From contig JAUMWC010000001.1 of NCBI GenBank assembly GCA_030529855.1, positions 94,823-158,822 of the forward strand: 64,000 nt of DNA, in the 5' to 3' direction. Made by a program: the position numbers and the translations under genes. Positions 18,957 through 27,978 of the stretch are shown in pieces. Below the pieces are notes generated by a model. The model saw nothing but the letters and a program-made list of their open reading frames with translations. It ran no database searches and was not told the DNA's origin. This DNA comes from Gemella sp. GTDB lineage: Bacteria > Bacillota > Bacilli > Staphylococcales > Gemellaceae. How positions within the stretch are numbered: the first letter of the stretch is position 1; each line of letters opens with the position of its first letter.

Positions 18957-18986
18957 TTGGATTGTAAAGGTTTTATTTGTTATAAT
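18957..18986 (+). promoter_or_regulatory. Promoter of the small membrane-protein cluster
   Basis: TTGGAT (18957-18962), an 18-base spacer and TATAAT (18981-18986). The first small gene starts at 19022 after AAAGGAG. Confidence 0.6.
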
Positions 18987-19021
18987 AAAAGTGAAAATAT
19001 TAAAAAGGAGCGACTTATATT

Positions 19022-19219
19022 ATGCAAAAAAGAGATAAAAAATTATTAGAACTAGTACTATACGCTGTAATATTACTTTTACTACAACTAATTATTTTCT
19101 TACTACTCAACAACTTCACTTCTTACAAGGTACTCGAAGCTCCTTACAGTTTACCACTTCTTGGTGCTGTTAATGGTCTTCTTATTGGACTTAAAGCTGT
19201 TAATTTAAGAAGAAAATAA
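19022..19219 (+). CDS. Small two-helix membrane protein (paralogue A1)
   Basis: 65 residues with two predicted membrane spans (about 11-30 and 42-58), a basic N-terminus (MQKRDKK) and a basic C-terminal tail (NLRRK). AAAGGAG precedes the ATG. The next gene encodes a paralogue: the two share DKKL, LLQ and IF, FTS and K, then NG, KA and L at matching positions. First of four small membrane genes on one strand. No family recognised. Confidence 0.7.
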   Translation: MQKRDKKLLELVLYAVILLLLQLIIFLLLNNFTSYKVLEAPYSLPLLGAVNGLLIGLKAVNLRRK

Positions 19220-19253
19220 TAACTATCCCAAACTAGAAAGGAATAATCTTATT

Positions 19254-19451
19254 ATGAAGAATGATAAAAAACTTAAACAATACATTACATACGTTCTCCT
19301 AGCAACATTACTACAAGGAGTTATATTTACTTTAATTCATTATTTCACTTCTTTTAAAATTTTTGATAATAACTACTTCATTGTAATAATATCTATTATT
19401 AATGGTTTCCTGTTTACTCGTAAAGCAGCATCTTTAGAAAAAAATAATTAA
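19254..19451 (+). CDS. Small two-helix membrane protein (paralogue A2)
   Basis: 65 residues with two predicted spans and the same layout as the preceding gene, including matching NDKKL, LLQGVIF, YFTSFK and INGFL positions. It looks like a tandem duplicate that has diverged. AAAGG precedes the ATG. The gene lies 34 bases after its paralogue. Function unknown. Confidence 0.7.
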   Translation: MKNDKKLKQYITYVLLATLLQGVIFTLIHYFTSFKIFDNNYFIVIISIINGFLFTRKAASLEKNN

Positions 19452-19473
19452 CTAACTTTAAAAGGAGAATTTT

Positions 19474-19668
19474 ATGAAACTAAATAAAAAAGAACTTGTA
19501 CAACTATGTCTAACACCTGTAATAATTTACTTTATTACTCACATTATTTTAAAAATAAATAGCGATATTGTATTCGGGGGAATACTTATATATGTAACCA
19601 ACTTTCTATCATTTGCATTTGGTAGGGAGAACGGTAGAAAAGAAGAAAGAGAACACAATAAAAAGTAA
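19474..19668 (+). CDS. Small membrane protein (pair B, first)
   Basis: 64 residues with two hydrophobic segments (about 10-27 and 32-50) and a strongly charged C-terminus (GRENGRKEEREHNKK). AAAGGAG lies upstream and the gene starts 22 bases after the previous stop. Its beginning (MKLNKKELVQL, then PV and Y) resembles the start of the next protein. No known domain. Confidence 0.65.
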   Translation: MKLNKKELVQLCLTPVIIYFITHIILKINSDIVFGGILIYVTNFLSFAFGRENGRKEEREHNKK

Positions 19669-19694
19669 ATTGTAAAATTAAAAGGAAAAAGTCT

Positions 19695-20030
19695 ATGAAG
19701 ATTAGCAAAACACTTTTACTAAACCTATTTTTAGTACCTGTAACATTTTATTTACTTGCATTTTATATCTTTGAATTAGATATAAAATTTGCCCATATAA
19801 CTACTATTTTCTATCTAATCATATTTTTTACATTTTTAAATAATAAAAAGCCCTTTACTAAATTTGCATTCATACTAATTTGGGGATTTGCTATTTTTCT
19901 AATCCTACTACATCTCTTCTTTAGCAGCACCTATGTATATTATTTGATTACTTGCTTTAGTATGTATTTAACAATAAATAAATGGCTTGCAATTTTTCAA
20001 GCTATTAAAGAAAATAAAAAAGATTTGTGA
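19695..20030 (+). CDS. Membrane protein of unknown function (pair B, second)
   Basis: 111 residues with about four predicted membrane spans and few charged residues until the Lys-rich tail. The N-terminus (MKISKTLLLNLFLVPVTFY) resembles that of the preceding gene. AAAGGA precedes the ATG. The stop codon lies inside the bidirectional terminator. No domain recognised. Confidence 0.65.
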   Translation: MKISKTLLLNLFLVPVTFYLLAFYIFELDIKFAHITTIFYLIIFFTFLNNKKPFTKFAFILIWGFAIFLILLHLFFSSTYVYYLITCFSMYLTINKWLAIFQAIKENKKDL

Positions 20031-20055
20031 TTTTTACATCACAAATCTTTTTTTG
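20021..20055. terminator. Bidirectional terminator between converging genes
   Basis: Stem AGATTTGTGAT (20021-20031) with 20038-20048, flanked by A-rich sequence on the left and T-rich sequence on the right. It serves the small membrane cluster and the FMN reductase gene. Confidence 0.85.
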
Positions 20056-20059
20056 TTTC

Positions 20060-20608
20060 TTATTTAATTGCTGCTAATAATTGCTCAGCTTGTTTAGCGA
20101 ATGAAGCTTTAGCTTCTTCGTCTAATACTAACTCTCCAGTTGCCCAAGCTTCTGGGTTAACTTTAGTTCCTGTGAAGTCTCCAACTACTTGTGTTCTTAC
20201 GAATGGTAATAAAGCATTGTAAGCTGCGAATAATGGCTCGTGACCGCCGTTAGCTACTGCTGATACAGTTACTAATTTATCTTGCAGAGCTGATGCTCCA
20301 GTTGTATCTGATAAATCTAAAGCACGTGAAGCCCAATCTAATAAGTTTTTAACTGGTCCTGGAATTGAGAAGTTGTAGATTGGTGAGAATATCCAGATTG
20401 CATCTGCTTTTTGAATTTCTTCTCTTACTTTAGCTACTGCTGGTAATACTGGTGTTTCTAAATCTTGGTTAAATACTGGTACTTCTTTGTAATCTAAGTA
20501 AGTAACATTAGCTTTTCCTGCTAATAGTGCTTCTACTTCTTTAGCTGCTTGGTGGTTAAATGATCCTTCTCTTAAAGATCCTACTACGAATAAAACATTT
20601 TTTGACAT
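20060..20608 (-). CDS. NADPH-dependent FMN reductase family protein
   Basis: 182-residue flavodoxin-fold oxidoreductase. FMN phosphate loop [11 protein letters not shown] (residues 11-21), flavin-ring loop [18 protein letters not shown] (about 78-95) and [10 protein letters not shown] near 115 are characteristic of the family, which reduces FMN, quinones or chromate. AAGGAG precedes the ATG. It is transcribed alone; the roughly 240 bases upstream contain no further gene, and I see no convincing operator there. Confidence 0.88.
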   Translation of the reverse strand: MSKNVLFVVGSLREGSFNHQAAKEVEALLAGKANVTYLDYKEVPVFNQDLETPVLPAVAKVREEIQKADAIWIFSPIYNFSIPGPVKNLLDWASRALDLSDTTGASALQDKLVTVSAVANGGHEPLFAAYNALLPFVRTQVVGDFTGTKVNPEAWATGELVLDEEAKASFAKQAEQLLAAIK

Positions 20609-20825
20609 AATTTAGTCTCCTTTTAATTTGTTTATTTAGTAAGCTGATAATTTAAGGTTATCACTAACTAGTAATATTATTTTAACATCATCTATTTATT
20701 TTGTAAATAGTTTTGCTCAAATTTTACGAATAATATATTTGTAGTAACTTTTATATTTACAACTACTAACTAATAGAATATTACCACTGTTTTTTATCCT
20801 TGTAAATTTCTTTGCTCATCTCTAC

Positions 20826-20860
20826 ATAAAAAATAAGGAGATGTTCTACATCTCCTTATT
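20826..20860 (-). terminator. Terminator of the pst-pho operon
   Basis: Arms AAGGAGATGT (20835-20844) and 20848-20857 around a 3-base loop. The minus-strand tail is six U. The arm overlaps the last codons and stop of the sensor kinase. Confidence 0.8.
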
Positions 20861-22507
20861 TTTAGGGAATTTTATTATCACCTTAGTTCCCACTCCTAAT
20901 TCACTTTCAATTTCAAGTTTCCCTTTATGGTGTTTAATAACATTCTTAACTATAGCAAGTCCCAGACCAGTTCCACCAGACTGCTTAGAGTGACTCTTGT
21001 CTACCCTATAAAATCTTTCAAAAATTCTCTCTTTGTCAGTCTCGGCAATTCCTAAACCAGTATCTTCTATATAAAACACCGCTTCATCATTTATTTCAGA
21101 TACAGTCACAGATACCTTACCATTTTCTTTATTATACTTTATAGCATTATCACACAGGTTATATATCATAGTATAGACTAAAGTTCTCACAGCTTCTAAC
21201 TTCGCTCTTCCACTTACTTCTAAAATAATATTCTTATCCTTGGCTACAAGTGTTAATGCACTATAGACTTCATCTACTATCGATCTCAAGTCAACATTTT
21301 CTTTAGCAAAACTAGTCCCTTCATCCAACTGTGCTAAACTAATAACATCATTTACTAAGGCTACCAGTCTATTAGCTTCCGATTTTATATGATTAGTAAA
21401 TCTAGGCATATCTTCTGTCTTTACAATACCATTTTCTATGAGTTCTACACTTCCTAATATTGATTGCAAAGGAGTCTTAAATTCGTGAGATACATTAGCT
21501 GTAAATTCTCTACGTAATTTTTCATTTTGAAATCTATCTGTTACATCTACTATCAGTATAACCAAACCTAAGATTTTATTATTATACTCAATACGATTCA
21601 TATCATATTGGAAGTTTTTATCATCTACACTCAAGATGACATTACTTCTACTATTTTCAAAGGCTTTATTTATTTCATTTTGTAAGTTAATATTCCTTTC
21701 TAATCTTAGAATATTATCTCCAATTTTTATTTGTTCATTCCCAAATATATCAATAGCTGCCCTATTAATACTCAAGATATTTTTATTTTCATCAAGTAAA
21801 ACTAAACCTTCTTTCATATGGTTCACTACTTTATCAAATTCTTCTTTTCTCCTATTCAAAGAAGAAATTTGTCTCTCTATTTTTTTATTTTGATCATCTA
21901 TTCTTCTTAATAAAGGTAGTAATTCTTCATACGTATAAGCTGGTAGGGGATTATCTAAATCTACTTCGTTTAATGGTGCAACCATTTTTCTTGATATAGA
22001 CTTAGAAACAAAAATTGTTACTAAAATAATAAAAATATAAATTATCAAAAGTGGACTAATCAACTTAAGTAGTAAGGATTTAACTGTTGCTGTTTTTATA
22101 GAAACTCTCAGTATACTATTGTCTTCAAGTCTTTGAGACTCGTATAGAGTTCTCTCAGTAAGAGTTTCCGATTCCCTAATACTAGAACCACGTCCATAGT
22201 TCCTAGCTTCGATAACTTCTTCTCTATCTGAGTGATTTTCCATATATTCAGCATTAGCTCTTGAATCAAACAAGACCCTACCCTCACTATTAATCCAACT
22301 TATTCTATATTCACTATTATGTGCACCTTCTAAATAAGTTATACCTTCTTTTTCTACAACACTAGAAATTAAGGATAAATTCTCTTTTAGCTTTTTTTGT
22401 TGGTCTTCTTCAAAATAGTCATAAAGAAACATCGTAATGAAAGAAAAACTTACTACTAAGACTAGAGTTACAACACCTAATAGTGCCTTGAATATTTTTC
22501 TAGTCAC
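20846..22507 (-). CDS. phoR: PhoR-like (PnpS) phosphate sensor histidine kinase
   Basis: 553-residue membrane sensor kinase, GTG start at 22507 overlapping the regulator's TAG stop by one base, with GGAGG just upstream. Two membrane spans (about 10-30 and 148-168) bracket an extracytoplasmic sensor region. A HAMP-like linker and PAS-like domain (EGLVLLDENKNILSINRAA) lie at about 230-325. The kinase core has the H-box NVSHEFKTPLQSI (phospho-His), N-box YNLCDNAIKYN and G-boxes IEDTGLGI and GGTGLGLAIV. Its position beside pst-phoU implies phosphate signalling. Confidence 0.93.
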   Translation of the reverse strand: MTRKIFKALLGVVTLVLVVSFSFITMFLYDYFEEDQQKKLKENLSLISSVVEKEGITYLEGAHNSEYRISWINSEGRVLFDSRANAEYMENHSDREEVIEARNYGRGSSIRESETLTERTLYESQRLEDNSILRVSIKTATVKSLLLKLISPLLIIYIFIILVTIFVSKSISRKMVAPLNEVDLDNPLPAYTYEELLPLLRRIDDQNKKIERQISSLNRRKEEFDKVVNHMKEGLVLLDENKNILSINRAAIDIFGNEQIKIGDNILRLERNINLQNEINKAFENSRSNVILSVDDKNFQYDMNRIEYNNKILGLVILIVDVTDRFQNEKLRREFTANVSHEFKTPLQSILGSVELIENGIVKTEDMPRFTNHIKSEANRLVALVNDVISLAQLDEGTSFAKENVDLRSIVDEVYSALTLVAKDKNIILEVSGRAKLEAVRTLVYTMIYNLCDNAIKYNKENGKVSVTVSEINDEAVFYIEDTGLGIAETDKERIFERFYRVDKSHSKQSGGTGLGLAIVKNVIKHHKGKLEIESELGVGTKVIIKFPKNKEM

Positions 22508-23181
22508 TAGCTTTCCTCCATTCTATAACCAACATTTCTTACAGTTACTATCAGATCCCCGTAAGTTCCTAACTTATGCCTTAGTGTTCTAATATGCATA
22601 TCGACAGTCCTACTTTCACCAATATAATCACTACCCCAAATATCGTTATAAAGTTGTTCTCTAGTAAATACCATTCCAATATTTCCTAAGAATAAACTTA
22701 ATAATTCAAATTCTTTATAGGTAAGTTCTACACTCTCACCTTCAATTTTTACTCTTCTCTTTTTCAAGTCTAGAACTATCCTATCATTCATATTTAAAAT
22801 AGTTTTTTCTTCCGTAGGATTTGTTCTTCTTAATACAGCCTTAACCCTAGATACCATTTCCATCATACCGAATGGCTTTACTAGATAATCATCAGCCCCT
22901 AAATCCAATAACTTAACCTTATCGTATTCACTACCCTTGGCTGTTGCGACGATTACAGCAATATCTTGATATTGACTATTAGAACGTAGTTTTTCTAATA
23001 TTTCTGTTCCACTCATCTGTGGCAACATCAAATCTAGGATTATTAATCTTGGTTTTTCCTTCTTTAAAGCTTCAAAAAAACTTGCACCATCTTCAAATCC
23101 CCTAGTTTCAAAACCAACAGACTTTAATACATATAGTTCTATATCTCTAATGCTCTCATCGTCTTCAACACACCAAATCAT
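22507..23181 (-). CDS. phoP: PhoB/PhoP-type response regulator
   Basis: 224-residue OmpR/PhoB-family regulator. The receiver domain has phospho-acceptor Asp in LIILDLMLPQMSG (about residue 52), acidic pocket VEDDES and the switch residues ATAKGSE and KPFG. The C-terminal winged helix has LTYKEFELLSLF and RTVDMHIRTLRHKL. It sits between phoU and the kinase on one strand. The TTTACA direct repeats upstream of pstS are its likely target. Confidence 0.94.
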   Translation of the reverse strand: MIWCVEDDESIRDIELYVLKSVGFETRGFEDGASFFEALKKEKPRLIILDLMLPQMSGTEILEKLRSNSQYQDIAVIVATAKGSEYDKVKLLDLGADDYLVKPFGMMEMVSRVKAVLRRTNPTEEKTILNMNDRIVLDLKKRRVKIEGESVELTYKEFELLSLFLGNIGMVFTREQLYNDIWGSDYIGESRTVDMHIRTLRHKLGTYGDLIVTVRNVGYRMEES

Positions 23182-23197
23182 AAGTTTTCTCCTAATA

Positions 23198-23842
23198 TTA
23201 AATAGTATTATGTTTCCCTGTAACCGAGAAAATTACCCACTCTGCAATATTGGCAGCGTGATCTCCTATTTTTTCATAATATTTGGTAATCATCAATAAG
23301 TCAAGTATTTCTTCTCCTTCTAGTTCATTTTCGGATAAAATTCTTATCAATTCCTTACGAACTTTTCTAAAATACTTATCTACTTTGTCATCATCTTCTA
23401 TTACTTTATTTGCTAGATCTACATCTTGCTTAACATATGATTCAACACTATTTCTTACCATTTCTATAGTAGCTTTAGATAATTCTGATATATTTTCTAC
23501 TTCCCTAACTTCTACTATATTTGATTTTCTGAAAATTGATAAAATATCTTCTGCTTGATCCCCAATTCGTTCCATATCAGTAATCATCTTTAATGCAGAT
23601 GAAACCTTTCTTAAATCACTTGCTACTGGTTGCTGTCTAAGTAGTAATTTCAAGCAAGAAGATTCAATATTTCTTTCCTTTTTATCGATTTTAGCAGCAA
23701 TATTTTGAATATCTTCCAGCTTACTTAAATCTCCACTTATAATAACCTTAGTAACTTCATCTATTATGGTTTCACATAAAGAACCCATCTCTATCATTTC
23801 ATTATTTAATTGTACTAACTGCTCATCAAAATTTATACGCAT
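23198..23842 (-). CDS. phoU: Phosphate-uptake regulator PhoU
   Basis: 214-residue cytoplasmic helical protein with two PhoU repeats (three-helix bundles), [20 protein letters not shown] at the start and DMERIGDQAEDI and YEKIGDHAANIAEW as the metal-binding E/DxxxD motifs. PhoU couples Pst flux to the two-component kinase. It overlaps pstB by one base and precedes the regulator gene by 16 bases. Confidence 0.95.
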   Translation of the reverse strand: MRINFDEQLVQLNNEMIEMGSLCETIIDEVTKVIISGDLSKLEDIQNIAAKIDKKERNIESSCLKLLLRQQPVASDLRKVSSALKMITDMERIGDQAEDILSIFRKSNIVEVREVENISELSKATIEMVRNSVESYVKQDVDLANKVIEDDDKVDKYFRKVRKELIRILSENELEGEEILDLLMITKYYEKIGDHAANIAEWVIFSVTGKHNTI

Positions 23843-24597
23843 TATCCAAATCTCCCCGTAATGTAATCTTCTGTTCTCTTATCTTTTGGTAATGAGAATA
23901 ATGTTGACGTCTTATCCATCTCTACCAATTCTCCTAGTAAAAAGAAGGCTGTTCTATCAGAAATACGCGCCGCTTGTTGCATATTGTGCGTTACAATAAC
24001 TATCGTATACTTTTCTTTTAGTTGGAAAATTAAATCTTCTATTTTTGAAGTAGATATTGGGTCTAATGCACTTGTAGGCTCATCCATTAATAAAATCTCT
24101 GGTTCAACAGCTATTGCTCTAGCAATACATAATCTTTGTTGTTGCCCACCAGATAAACCTAGGGCATTTTTGTTTAATCTATCCTTTACTTCGTCCCAAA
24201 TAGCTGCATCTTTCAAAGCGCGCTCCACAATTACATCTAACTCTGCTTTACTTGTGATACCGTGAGTTCTTGGTCCGTAAGCTACATTGTCATAGATAGA
24301 CATCGGGAATGGATTTGGTTTTTGGAATACCATACCAATTTCTTTTCTAAGATTGTTTACATCTACAGTCTTATCAAAAATATTTTTACTATTGTACAGT
24401 ATTTCTCCATCAATCTTTACATTAGGAACAAAATCATTCATTCTGTTTAAGGTTTTTAAAAATGTAGATTTACCACATCCTGATGGCCCAATAAGAGCTG
24501 TAACCTTATTTTTCTCAATATCAATATTTATAGATTTTAATGCCTTACTCTCTCCATACCATAAAGATAAGTTCTTTGCTTCTATTACATTAGTCAT
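23842..24597 (-). CDS. pstB: Phosphate ABC transporter ATPase PstB
   Basis: 251-residue ATP-binding subunit. Walker [11 protein letters not shown]-loop VFQKPNPFP, signature LSGGQQQR and Walker [14 protein letters not shown] are intact, and [17 protein letters not shown] is characteristic of PstB. I chose the ATG at 24597 (MTNVIEAKN) over the upstream in-frame position because it lies within the normal length. It overlaps the pstA end by 8 bases, implying translational coupling. Confidence 0.96.
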   Translation of the reverse strand: MTNVIEAKNLSLWYGESKALKSINIDIEKNKVTALIGPSGCGKSTFLKTLNRMNDFVPNVKIDGEILYNSKNIFDKTVDVNNLRKEIGMVFQKPNPFPMSIYDNVAYGPRTHGITSKAELDVIVERALKDAAIWDEVKDRLNKNALGLSGGQQQRLCIARAIAVEPEILLMDEPTSALDPISTSKIEDLIFQLKEKYTIVIVTHNMQQAARISDRTAFFLLGELVEMDKTSTLFSLPKDKRTEDYITGRFG

Positions 24598-25453
24598 ATT
24601 TTCTCTTCCTCTCAAAATACTTACCAACTAAACTTGCTGACAAGTTAATAATCATAGTTAATACCATTAATATAGCCGCTATCGCAAAGGCAACTTCAAA
24701 TTCACCTTGCTCTTTTGCATAAACATATAGCGCAACCGTAAGTGTAGCACCCGGATTCATCATCCCATCAATAATTCCATTTAGAGCGTGGGCAAAACCA
24801 GCTGTGAATAATAAGGCTGCTGATTCTCCAAGAATTCTACCAACCGATAGAATACATCCTGTAATCACACCATCTACACAACCAGGTAATACTACCGTTC
24901 TAATAACTCTCCACTTTCTAGCTCCAAGTCCGAAAGCTCCATCTCTATAACTTTGCGGAACAGTTTTCAAACTCTCTTGAGTAGTTCTCATTATTGTAGG
25001 AATATTCATTACTACTAGAGTTAGCGCCCCTGCCAAAATAGATGTTCTCAGTCCTACAAACTGAACGAAGAATAACATACCTACTAAACCATAGATAATA
25101 GACGGAATTCCCGCTAGAATCTCAGTAGTATATTCAATAATCGCTACTAGTTTTTTGTTCTTAGCGTATTCAGTTAAATATATAGCTGCACCTACTCCTA
25201 ACGGTAATACAAATACTAATGAAGCAAGTACTATATAAAGTGTATTTAAAATATCAGGTAATATACCTATTCTTCCTGTTAAATAGCTTGGTTTCGTTGT
25301 AAGTAAATTCCAACTAATATTTGGAATACCCTTAATAAAAACATAAGCTATTAAAAATATTACTAACAAGGCTGTCAAAGATACAGAAACATACATTAAT
25401 GCGCTCATTAACCATACATATCTTTGTCTCCTTTTATTTACTTGAGTGCTCAA
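24590..25453 (-). CDS. pstA: Phosphate ABC transporter permease PstA
   Basis: 287-residue inner subunit with about six membrane spans and the permease EAA loop ([17 protein letters not shown] near residue 165). It pairs with PstC to form the channel. It lies 13 bases downstream of pstC and overlaps pstB by 8 bases. Confidence 0.95.
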   Translation of the reverse strand: MSTQVNKRRQRYVWLMSALMYVSVSLTALLVIFLIAYVFIKGIPNISWNLLTTKPSYLTGRIGILPDILNTLYIVLASLVFVLPLGVGAAIYLTEYAKNKKLVAIIEYTTEILAGIPSIIYGLVGMLFFVQFVGLRTSILAGALTLVVMNIPTIMRTTQESLKTVPQSYRDGAFGLGARKWRVIRTVVLPGCVDGVITGCILSVGRILGESAALLFTAGFAHALNGIIDGMMNPGATLTVALYVYAKEQGEFEVAFAIAAILMVLTMIINLSASLVGKYFERKRKYD

Positions 25454-25466
25454 TATTCTTTACCCC

Positions 25467-26330
25467 TTATTTTGTATTATCTTTCTTTAAAAAGAAATTA
25501 AGTGTTGCATTTATCATCATAATGAATAAAAACAGAACTAAGGCTATTGAAAATAATGCCTGTTGTTGCAATCCGCTAGAATAAGACATCTCACTAGCTA
25601 CTGCAGTAGTTAAAAACCTTACACTTTGGAATAATTCTGGCATATTAGGAACATTTCCTGAAACCATCATTACAGCCATTGCTTCTCCTATAGCTCTACC
25701 TACTCCTAATACCGTAGCTGCTGCAATACCACTTCTCGCTGCTGGAACTGAAACCTTGAAATATGTTTCAAGTTTAGTAGCCCCTAAAGCAAGAGAAGCA
25801 TCTTCATATTCCTTTGGAACAGAATCTAAAGCTGTCATAGAAACCTTGATAATCGAAGGTAAAATCATTACAGCTAAAACAATTATGGCTGCCAATAAAC
25901 TTGCCCCATCAGGAACATTAAATAAAACCCTGATATTTGGTACTAAAACAAGCATACCTACAAGTCCATATACAACAGACGGTATTCCTGCTAATAAACT
26001 CACTGCAGCTTCCATCCAAGCCTTTACTTTAGGTTTAGCAAATTTTGATAAATATACTGCTGTGAAAAATCCAACAGGTACTCCTAAAACAATAGCTCCT
26101 GCAGTTCCATAGATACTAGTCAAAATAAAAGCTAAGATACCATATGATGGATGCTCCGCTGTTGATTCCCACTTAGAATTAAATAAAAACTCTACTAAAC
26201 CTATCTTTTGAATAGCAGGAATTCCAGAAATAACTAGATATACTGTTATCAAGAGAACAGATGCTACGGTAATTAAACCTAAAATCAGGAAAATACCGTG
26301 TATTAAATTTTCTATATACTTTCTATTCAT
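25467..26330 (-). CDS. pstC: Phosphate ABC transporter permease PstC
   Basis: 287 residues, about six membrane spans, with the EAA loop KEYEDASLALGATKLETYFKV near residue 175 and a PstC-type start (GIFLILGLITVASVLLITVYL). It is separated from pstS by 58 bases that contain a stem-loop. Confidence 0.95.
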   Translation of the reverse strand: MNRKYIENLIHGIFLILGLITVASVLLITVYLVISGIPAIQKIGLVEFLFNSKWESTAEHPSYGILAFILTSIYGTAGAIVLGVPVGFFTAVYLSKFAKPKVKAWMEAAVSLLAGIPSVVYGLVGMLVLVPNIRVLFNVPDGASLLAAIIVLAVMILPSIIKVSMTALDSVPKEYEDASLALGATKLETYFKVSVPAARSGIAAATVLGVGRAIGEAMAVMMVSGNVPNMPELFQSVRFLTTAVASEMSYSSGLQQQALFSIALVLFLFIMMINATLNFFLKKDNTK

Positions 26331-26349
26331 AATTACCTCTTTTATATCT

Positions 26350-26380
26350 AAACCTGCGATAAAAATTTTACCGCAGGTTT
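26350..26380 (-). other. Stem-loop between pstS and pstC
   Basis: A 9-bp stem, AAACCTGCG with CGCAGGTTT (26350-26358 and 26372-26380), not followed by a strong U run. It may be a partial terminator or an RNA-stabilising end that raises pstS mRNA above the rest of the operon, a common arrangement for binding-protein genes. Confidence 0.7.
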
Positions 26381-26388
26381 AATTTTAA

Positions 26389-27195
26389 TTAGTGTGGTGA
26401 TACTACTCCAGCTGATTTTACAACTTCAGCAGCTTCTTTCGATACTGCATAGTCAAAGAATTTCTTAGCACTTGCTCCTAATTCTTTATCTTTCTTAGTA
26501 ACTAGTAAGAATGGTCTTTGAACTACATATTTACCAGACTTAATATTTTCTTCAGTTGGTTCTACATTGTTTACAGTTAAAGTTTTGATAGAATCTTTTA
26601 ATGAAGCAATAGATGCATATCCGATAGCTCCTGGCGTACTTGATACCGTTGTAATAACATCTCCTGTTGATGTTAATTCTTGTCTGTACTTAGCTTGGTC
26701 TTCTACTTTTAAGATAGACTCAAATCCATCTCTAGTTCCACTTCCTGCTTCTCTTCCGATTAGTACAATCTCAGCATCCTTTCCACCAACTTCTTTCCAG
26801 TTCTTGATTTCACCTTTGTAAATTTTTGCGATTTGTTCTTCACTTAGGTTAGAAACTGTATTTTCTTTGTTTACTACTAAAGCAATTCCGTCATACGCTA
26901 AAATTGTTCCTTCAAGACCAGATCCTTTTTCAGAATCTTTTAAGTTTCTACTTGATAGTCCGATGTCACTACGTCCTTCTTGAACTGCCTTGATTCCAGA
27001 ACCAGAACCTGTAGGGTTATACGCAACCGTTACTCCTTCTTTTTCTGCAAAGTGCTCCCCTAATCCACCAATAACTTTTTCCATAGATGTTGATCCATCT
27101 GTCGTTACTGTTTCCTTGCTTTGACTTGGAGAACATCCTACTAATAACGTTGCTAACGCTGCAAATCCTAATACTTTTGTAATTGACTTTTTCAT
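26389..27195 (-). CDS. pstS: Phosphate-binding lipoprotein PstS
   Basis: 268-residue extracellular binding protein. The lipobox LLVGC ends near residue 21. Mature motifs TTDGSTSMEKVI, NPTGSGSGIKAVQEGRSDIG and GREAGSGTRDGFE are the phosphate-binding loops. First gene of the operon, preceded by direct TTTACA repeats. Phosphate starvation control through PhoP is inferred from those repeats and the linked two-component genes. Confidence 0.95.
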   Translation of the reverse strand: MKKSITKVLGFAALATLLVGCSPSQSKETVTTDGSTSMEKVIGGLGEHFAEKEGVTVAYNPTGSGSGIKAVQEGRSDIGLSSRNLKDSEKGSGLEGTILAYDGIALVVNKENTVSNLSEEQIAKIYKGEIKNWKEVGGKDAEIVLIGREAGSGTRDGFESILKVEDQAKYRQELTSTGDVITTVSSTPGAIGYASIASLKDSIKTLTVNNVEPTEENIKSGKYVVQRPFLLVTKKDKELGASAKKFFDYAVSKEAAEVVKSAGVVSPH

Positions 27196-27249
27196 TTTTT
27201 AAATCCTCTTTTTTTATAAAATTATTTTCGTCTATCGACTACACTTGTA

Positions 27250-27304
27250 AGTATAAAGAAGTAATGTAAAGTTCCAAAGATAGTTTTTGTAAAATTTATG
27301 TAAA
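27250..27304 (-). promoter_or_regulatory. pst promoter with Pho-box-like repeats
   Basis: The minus strand has TTTACA at 27304-27299, 27293-27288 and 27270-27265, spaced 11 and 23 bases. This fits the 11-base period of Firmicute PhoP boxes. The likely promoter is TTGGAA (27277-27272) and TATACT (27255-27250), spacer 16, so the first two repeats lie just upstream of the -35. Confidence 0.6.
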
Positions 27305-27346
27305 ATATTAATTTTATACTTTCCCTTGCTTTTATAAGGTTATAAT

Positions 27347-27375
27347 TTGCTAATGACGTACGATTTAGATATAAT
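27347..27375 (+). promoter_or_regulatory. Promoter of the PepSY gene
   Basis: TTGCTA (27347-27352), 17-base spacer, TATAAT (27370-27375). The gene starts at 27408 after GGAGGT. It is divergent from pst. Confidence 0.6.
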
Positions 27376-27407
27376 CTAGATATAATATTTTATTGGAGGT
27401 TTCCACT

Positions 27408-27881
27408 ATGGGTAAATTCGCAAAAGTTATTTTAGCTATATGTGTTTCTTTAATCGTTTTACTAGGGGTTGCAGTGTTCTTCTTATTTAACGCAGTTAAA
27501 AGCGTAACAAACAACCCTAACTTAATTCAAAATCCAGCTACAACAGTAGTAACTCAATCTCAACAAGCATCTACAAGCCAAAATGCTTCACAAGATTCTA
27601 CTACAACTGGAATGGATACTGCTACAACTACAGTTTCTCAAACTCAAGCACCAACTACACCATCTCTAAGCCAAGAACAAGCTATTAATGCAGCTCTTGC
27701 TCACGCTGGACTTACTGCTGGTAACGGAGTATTTAGTCACGCTCAACTTGACCAATTTGACGATAACATTCCACAATTACACTATGATGTTGAAATCATC
27801 AGTAATGGATACGAATATGATTACAAGATTGATGCAGTAACAGGAAATGTTCTTTCTAGTGTAAGAGAAATTCATGACTAA
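27408..27881 (+). CDS. Membrane-anchored PepSY-domain protein
   Basis: 157 residues. The N-terminal span (about 7-27) probably acts as a signal anchor, and a Ser/Thr/Gln-rich linker (about 35-85) follows. Residues about 90-157 form a PepSY domain (SQEQAINAALAHAGL and YDYKIDAVTGNVLSS). PepSY domains are found in protease propeptides and secreted inhibitors. The ATG at 27408 is chosen because GGAGGT lies just upstream; an in-frame TTG at 27393 has no ribosome site. Single-gene transcript. Confidence 0.82.
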   Translation: MGKFAKVILAICVSLIVLLGVAVFFLFNAVKSVTNNPNLIQNPATTVVTQSQQASTSQNASQDSTTTGMDTATTTVSQTQAPTTPSLSQEQAINAALAHAGLTAGNGVFSHAQLDQFDDNIPQLHYDVEIISNGYEYDYKIDAVTGNVLSSVREIHD

Positions 27882-27884
27882 TTT

Positions 27885-27920
27885 AAAAAAAGGAAGTTAG
27901 ATATATCTAACTTCCTTTTT
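27885..27920. terminator. Terminator of the PepSY gene
   Basis: Inverted repeat 27891-27902 / 27905-27916 (AGGAAGTTAGAT and complement) with A-rich left and T-rich right flanks, so it can work in either direction. Confidence 0.8.
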
Positions 27921-27936
27921 TTTATGTTCATATAAA

Positions 27937-27976
27937 CAAAAAAAGTATAGAATTTTTTAACTCTATACTTTTTTAA
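27937..27976 (-). terminator. Terminator of the first purine permease
   Basis: Stem AAGTATAGA with TCTATACTT, about 10-base loop, with a minus-strand U run. It sits directly after the permease stop codon. Confidence 0.75.
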
Positions 27977-27978
27977 TC

